Shown here: piece after piece, positions 58,851 through 64,000 of the stretch
Numbering within the stretch: position 1 is the first letter of the stretch
How the letters are laid out: each line of letters begins with the position of its first letter
From: Haemaphysalis longicornis
Lineage: Eukaryota > Arthropoda > Arachnida > Ixodida > Ixodidae
Direction of reading: 5' to 3'
DNA length: 64,000 nucleotides
Assembly: GCA_013339765.2 (NCBI GenBank)
Contig: CM023454.1
Span: 37,190,950-37,254,949, forward strand
Made by a program: the position numbers and the translations under genes
Notes under the pieces: generated by a model
Told to the model about the DNA's origin: nothing
What the model saw: the letters and a program-made list of their open reading frames with translations, nothing else
Database searches by the model: none

Positions 58851-60000
58851 AAGAATCTCTGCCCTGCAGATTTCGGTCAGGTGTTGCGTCGACTTACAAA
58901 AGGCACAGTTCTCGGCCGTCTTGATGGAGTGGTTGTGCAGTACGGATGATGTCGCTTTCTGGTCACAGAAATGGCAGCCCTTGCCTTCGATGTGACCTGG
59001 TATATGCTGCTGGCCCTTGGCGCTCTTAAATTTGCTCTTCTCTAGGCTTTCTAGCTCCATGCCAAGAAACGTCAACAGGTGGTCCAGGTCAGTCTCTTCT
59101 TCAGAGGCGTCTGTACTTTGGGTAGATGCTTGAGCGGCAGACGTGCGGTGGTACTGGACGACAATGTCATGGGGTAGAGCCCGCAAAAGAATGTCGCAGA
59201 GCATCGACGAAAACGATGACTTCTTTACACCCAGAGTCTCGATGCCTCTTCTATTGATGAGCACATAATCGTACATCTTGCGAAGCCCCACTGTGTCGCT
59301 GGATGTCTTGACGGGGTTCAGCATGCGCAGTCTGGCGAAGTACTCTTGCTCAAGACGCGTCTTGTCACCAAACCGTTTTGTTAGTGTTCCGATAGCATCC
59401 TTGTAGCAAGCTTCTGTCGTTGGTAAACCGCTGACAGCTGAGGCAGCCTCTCCCTTCAAAAAGAGTCGAAGATAATTGAATTTCTCGGAGACAGTAAGAC
59501 CTCTGTCTTGGTTGATCATCTGATCAAACTGCTCCCAGAATTCATTCCACTTGCACAAATCCCCGTAGAAGGGAGCGATGGTGAGCTTCGGAAGGCTTGC
59601 TCCTTTTCTCTGTGTAGCGACGACTTGAGGGTTCGCATTCTCGGCGGCCGTTGTAATGACTGTCGCAGACTGTGACAAACGAGCGCTCCTGCTTTTCAGT
59701 TCGGTAAGGATGCGTGTCGCGTGGTCTTGATACTCAATCACGCTGTTGTACTCAGCCTGGAACGCGCCGTCCTCGATATAGCTTTCCAGCTCAGTGTTGA
59801 TCTTGTAAAGTTCGTAGTTGTTCGTTTTGAGCCTTTCGTATAACGACGTCACGTGGTTTACCGAAGCGCAACTGTCCATCAGAATGGCACTTGCCTGGTT
59901 GATGAGCTTGGTATTCTGCGCCCGCCTCGATGCTCGCTTGCATTTGAGTTTCTCTATGTTGCTCGGTCTCCTCGAAGGACTCAGCAGGTCCCGGCCATAG
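58851..60000 (-). pseudogene. BEL/Pao gag
   Basis: Structural protein that binds the element RNA. The frame is open from inside the 5' LTR through the PBS to a stop at 58848-58850, but there is no in-frame ATG before 59879 (ILMDSC), so the start is uncertain. It contains a coiled-coil-like region (KTNNYELYKINTELESYIED), the conserved LPKLTIAPFYGDLCKWNEFW and FDQMINQDRGLTVSEKFNYL segments of BEL gag, and a Cys/His region (CHFCDQKATSSVLHNHS, then CAFCKSTQHLTEIC). The zinc-knuckle run continues past the stop in other frames. Confidence 0.85.
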
Positions 60001-60018
60001 TCCCGGGTTTCGGCACCA
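60001..60018 (-). other. Primer-binding site
   Basis: On -, TGGTGCCGAAACCCGGGA starts two bases inside the 5' LTR. It begins with TGG, as expected for pairing to the CCA end of a tRNA. The tRNA identity was not determined. Confidence 0.8.
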
Positions 60019-60019
60019 A

Positions 60020-60208
60020 GAACACTAACCTCCTGTTGAGCCACGAGTGCCGAAAAGCGAAACGTAAGGCGTAAGCAAACTGTTTATTGGCTATGCTGCC
60101 AGTTTATGAACCATTCCCTGCCAGATTCGATGCATGAGCTCTCGTCCCTTTTACTACTGCCTCGTCGTCTTCATGGTCGGAGGAGGCAGCGGGTCGAGGG
60201 ATTGAACA
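60020..60208 (-). repeat. BEL/Pao 5' LTR
   Basis: It is 189 bp long and differs from the other LTR at 8 positions by my count (about 96% identical). On - it begins TGTTCAATCC and ends GGTTAGTGTTC, so it has the usual TG start but no CA end. It directly adjoins the PBS. Confidence 0.9.
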
Positions 60209-62960
60209 CCTCCAATCTAAAAAGCCGAAAAGGCAAGCGCCACTGCCGTGCGATCGTTCCCAATGCGTCCGACAACCCGTGCGGCCGAAGGGTGGCCTCC
60301 TGTGACGTCATGACGGGCGCAACCAATGAGAGGCGTCAAAGACGAAAAGCGCTCATCTTTCAAACGGGACTGCGCGTTTTTTAACATAAATGGCGGTTGG
60401 GCACATGTATGATAAAATTCAACGTGATATTCAGAATAAGCGAGCAGGAAACTATAGAAACGTGCCTCTAACTCTATTTTTTTAAAGTGCTTCAGCTTGA
60501 CTTAAAAGTGTTTGCGGATTTCTTTTCTTTCCTATACATTGGCACGTCTACGAGCTATGAAGTAGCCGAAATGCTCCCGTTTCAGTTTTACCCGTGAGGC
60601 ATTGGCAACGGCGTGCTTTGTGAAAGAGCATGCAGAGCCTAATTGTGCCTAACGTTGGTCATGCCATATTCCAAGGAAAGCATGTCATAGCGGGTAATAT
60701 GACGCCAAGAAAGTTGTAGCGAACGAAAAAAAGAAACCAAACGTACTTCAACGAAGACAAGACACGAAATACGTGCGCCTGCGGCCGTCCATATCATGCC
60801 TTCGGCTACCACTGTTTTATTCCACGTTTTTCTTCTTCTTCAAGGACAAACCAACTCGTTCAACAACAGGTTTTGTTAAACTGTTCCTGACCGTCGGTTC
60901 ACCGATTCGCCAGTAAGACGACGTTTTTTTTCACTGTGACGCTGAAAAACATTTCCAAGCTCTTCAATCAACCTATTTCAAATAACGGTAAAAAAATAAA
61001 AATACGAGTTTAATTATTTTCCCACAAGATATTAACATTGTTGTTAGCTACTAGCTTGGTCTGCGGAATAGAAGGCAGAACTGTACCGGCTAAAACCGCT
61101 TAAATTTATTTTCTTATCTTTAAAATAAGATTGTTCACAAATTTATAACCATAGCATTCCTCGCGTTTTGTTGGCACTGTGTTCTATTACACGGCCACTA
61201 ATACGTTTTATTCCAATCCAATCATGAAACTAAGGCGAGCGAATGGTATAGTTGCGGCCCATGAAAACACAATAACCTTCATGTGAGCAGCACTGACGCT
61301 AACGCCAGATTCCTCTGTAGAGTATACTGTAGGAAAGTTTTTGTGGCAACGGTAGCGGCGAAATTATACGTGGCGGCGGTGCCGCGGCTTTGGGCGTTCT
61401 TACACCCGTTCGCGCTGCTGCTGATTCTCCCGACCATCCGATAATGGTTCTACGGGCACTCTTTAATCACCACGGATCTTGTGACAGCGACATCGGTGGT
61501 TACGATGGCAATCACCTTTGTGACAACCGTTGTGAAAAGGGGTCGCTGTAGAGAGGAGGACCCTGGAGTGGCTCCGAGTAAATCGCCTTCCCAGGAATGT
61601 AAACTTTAGGCGGGAGGGGGGATATTTAAACCATTTTGCTGTAAAAATTTGCTCCAATTCACGCTGGGAAGGTGGTTGGAAAGCAAAGCTGTAAACGACA
61701 CCACCGGAATTGGCCATTTGACGTCACCTTAAATCACACACGTGGTTCTACTAAGAGAGAAATCAGAGATTCTGCCAGCGGTTGACTGGTATTGGCGCGA
61801 AAACGCGCCCTCCATCTTCTCAGACGCTGAATAAAAGTTTCGTGGTACGTATATGGCTGCTCGCCCATTGCTACTAGATAGTCTCTGACAGTAGTAAGCT
61901 GTGGAAGGAAAGCTGACAATATTTTTATCGTCTTTCGTAAGCCATGTTTTAAGTATTTCAATGATGGAGATGGAGCTTTTAAATAATGAAATAAGGATAA
62001 TGCATTCTTAAAAGTGTTTACGAAGGAATGCTGCATTGAAACGAATTATTGACAGCAAGTTTTTCCTTACAAACTAGTAAGTTGGGATGATATTTTAAGC
62101 TTCGTCTTTTAAAGATCGTCTTTTAAAGCTACAGTGTGATACTCGGCGATTAGAAACAGGTCAAGATAATGTATATTGTGAAATCTCTACAGCTGACATA
62201 AAGTTGGGTTCGCTGATAGCTGCGCTTTTTCTTCCTATCGCCTTTCGTTTAAAGAGACGGGTTTACACACAGCTGGAACAGACACGTAGAACGTTCTTAA
62301 AACATTGAAATGAAGTACAGCTTCTAGAGGCTTTGCCCGTCCCTCCCCCGTAGACAGGCAGTAACGCTAATGGCGTGTTCAGAGCATTAAAAACGTTTCT
62401 ACCAATGGGATTTGCTACCACGGGGGATAGACGGGTGAAACGTTGTCAAAATATAAAGTCAGAGTACCTGTTTCGCTTATGCACTTTGCCGGCATTCACC
62501 TGACAGCGCATGCAAAGGGCTTTTTCCCCACTATACCTCTATTACACTTTCTCGGCCACTGAGACGTGGTTAAAGGTGCAAGGAGATAGTTGTAGAAAGC
62601 TTTCCGCAGATTGAAATCAGCTACAGCGCATAGAATTTTCGCTTTAGCAGACCGCCGAGGAAATCCTATTACCGGTTTGTGCAAAACGTCCTAAACGTTT
62701 TTTGGCAGCGAACCTGCTCAGGTTTGTTCCCGCTAAGCACAAAGAATTGGTATATGTGCGGAATTTTCTTCCTTTTGACTTTCTTCTCTTAAGAGACGAG
62801 ATTGCACGCGGCCTGGGAAGACAGGTTGATAGTTCCCGCCATAGTGAAATCAGCAATTTTAAAGTGTATTAGTTCACCTATCTGGGGTGTTTTGCGCCTC
62901 CTAAGAAACCAGGGAACAATGACTAAGCGTAAGAAAAACTTGACTAATATTTAGGGCAGT
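60209..62960. other. No gene recognised; CpG-rich patch near the LTR
   Basis: 60225-60390 is CpG-rich and contains a TGACGTCA palindrome (60303-60310) and CCAAT (60323-60327). The rest is AT-rich, except for a GC-richer stretch at 61330-61600. A 100-codon frame on - (61734-62036) begins MQHSFVNTFKNALSLF and is unassigned. Confidence 0.4.
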
Positions 62961-64000
62961 GGCTATTTTGCCAGCAGCCGGCAGAAAAGTTGGCGGCAGT
63001 TTCTTCCCATTGGCTGGCCCAGACCACGTGATTATTCTGCCGGCACTTTTTCGCTTGGGCTATTTTGCCGGCTGCAGGCATATTTCCGTGGGGGCTATTT
63101 TGCCAACTGCCGGCACATTTCCCCATTGGCTATTTTGCCGGCTGCCGGCAGATTAGCTTGGGCGAAAAGTTGCCAGCAAATCCCGGCAATGCTGCCTCTC
63201 CGCGCCAATGCTCCGGCAGCCGGAGATGTCAACTTTAACGTTGGTGACAAGTTTTCGAGCTTTGCCGAGGTACTGAATTACGTGAAGCTATAGAAAGAAC
63301 TCTTCGGCAAGATTGCAGCGGGCATATCGAACTTTGACTCCGCCCGCCGCGAACTTGGACCATGATTGCCGACCGTGAATGTTCCTTGGTGTTTCCTTTG
63401 TAGAATCTCAAGCAAAGTCGCACAATAAAGAAATGATCAGTCAAAAAACCAAGATTTCATGGCTAGAATTCGCCATTTTTTTATTTCAATGATGAAATTT
63501 TGAACACGACCTTCAGTAAAAACAATATTTCTCCATGGAATTATGCAAAGCAGGCAGACGTCCAAAAACATCTGATTTTGCGTTCGTATACTAAACGCAA
63601 TCAGACAGATTAAAAACAGCAACTCACAAATACACTGCGAAACTTAGCTCTCGGCTGCTTGCTGAGACGCACACACGACAAGTGGTACCAAAGCAAGCAC
63701 CAATTACACATGACGGAGTAATGTGTGTCAAAGTTCGACATGCCCGCTGCAATTTTGCCGACTCGTTCTTTCTATAGCTTGACGTAATTCAGGACCTCGG
63801 CAAAGCTCGAAAACTTGTCACCAATGTTAAAGTTGACATCTCCGGCTGCCGGAGCATTGGCGCCCAGAGGCAGCATTGCCGGGGAATTGCCGGAAAATTT
63901 TCTCCCGGGGTAATCTGCCGGCAGCTGTCAAAATTGCCCGTGCGGAAATGTGCCGGCAGCTGGCCAAATAGCCCGTGTGGTAATGTACCGGCAGCCGGCA
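62961..64000. mobile_element. Foldback element with 35-bp arm repeats, continues off right edge
   Basis: The left arm 62961-63338 is the reverse complement of the right arm beginning at 63727; the inner 150 bp are about 90% alike by eye. The outer arms carry 35-bp direct repeats starting GGCTATTTTGCCGGCTGC at 63058, 63093 and 63128, with older versions at 62961 and about 63023; the same 35-bp period is seen in the right arm. The spacer (63339-63726, 388 bp) has no coding frame. This is the architecture of FB-type or Galileo-type foldback transposons. The right terminus is outside the window. Confidence 0.8.
63023..63162. repeat. 35-bp subterminal direct repeats
   Basis: Three clear units (63058-63092, 63093-63127 and 63128-63162) and a degenerate one before them (from about 63023) each contain a GCCGGC core and a TTTCC or ATTAG end. 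Counterparts are on the complementary strand at about 63890-64000. Confidence 0.85.

Larger units (their letters stand above)
54468..60208 (-). mobile_element. BEL/Pao LTR retrotransposon, structurally complete
   Basis: The element of 5741 bp has paired LTRs (54468-54656 and 60020-60208), a primer-binding site inside the upstream LTR, a polypurine tract inside the downstream one, and gag, protease, RT, RNase H and integrase in order on -. Several frameshifts break the pol part. The BEL hallmarks are the DUF1758-type protease (FDGGSQGTFV) and APWWGGWWERLV in the integrase. No 5-bp target duplication is visible outside the LTRs. Confidence 0.95.

Noticed and set aside
60303..60327. CRE (TGACGTCA) and CCAAT as a host promoter
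   Set aside because: Both are short motifs expected by chance in CpG-rich DNA and no gene start follows in either direction.
1..64000. CRISPR array, rRNA operon or bacterial genes
   Set aside because: The direct repeats present are tandem or foldback types without spacer architecture, and the coding content is wholly eukaryotic retroelement.

Overview
The window looks like a gene-poor stretch of an arthropod genome, most likely an ixodid (hard) tick. The reasons are a tRNA-derived SINE whose head and body closely resemble the tick Ruka family (recalled, not searched), many LINE families with RNase H and C-terminal zinc knuckles, CR1 and RTE LINEs, and a BEL/Pao LTR element with the hallmark WWGGWWERLV integrase motif. 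I found no host protein-coding gene that I can name. Almost everything recognisable is a retrotransposon, a SINE or a foldback element, and most of it is broken.

Layout. 1-4310: a degenerate I-like LINE on +, entering from the left edge. 4311-5345: ORF1 of the same or a sister LINE family on -, apparently split by the first element. 6907-7142: a SINE with a perfect 14-bp target duplication. 7157-9640: no gene seen. 9640-24348: a four-part nest. LINE A is interrupted by LINE B (11126-16587) in ORF1, by a CR1-like LINE C (about 18892-21433) inside the RT, and by the 3' end of LINE D (23341-24111, perfect 12-bp target duplication) near the ORF2 C-terminus. LINE B itself carries a 102-bp insertion between 9-bp direct repeats. 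24414-24540: a 70-bp tandem duplication. 25284-27030: a foldback structure with long inverted arms and a headless SINE in its spacer. 28170-31790: a ruined Ty3/gypsy gag-pol on - without visible LTRs. 33897-35665: a 5'-truncated LINE on -. 37620-38278: two CR1 3' ends in a row. 41030-42400 and 46468-46712: RTE fragments on opposite strands. 42639-42820 and 50184-50366: two copies of an unnamed dispersed repeat in opposite orientation. 43795-44270: a tRNA-like SINE head next to a diverged 180-bp tandem repeat. 46.7-54.4 kb: AT-rich, nothing assigned. 54468-60208: a structurally complete BEL/Pao element on -, with paired 189-bp LTRs, a PBS and a polypurine tract. 62961 to the right edge: a second foldback element whose arms carry 35-bp repeats.

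Functionally these are independent parasites. The autonomous LINEs encode an ORF1 nucleic-acid-binding protein and an ORF2 endonuclease/RT/RNase H for target-primed reverse transcription; the SINEs would borrow such machinery; BEL/Pao and gypsy encode gag, protease, RT, RNase H and integrase. All copies here except the CR1 RT (19689-21221) have obvious stops or frameshifts, so the region reads as a graveyard whose insertion order can be reconstructed. The features most worth following are the two foldback elements and the unnamed dispersed repeat pair.
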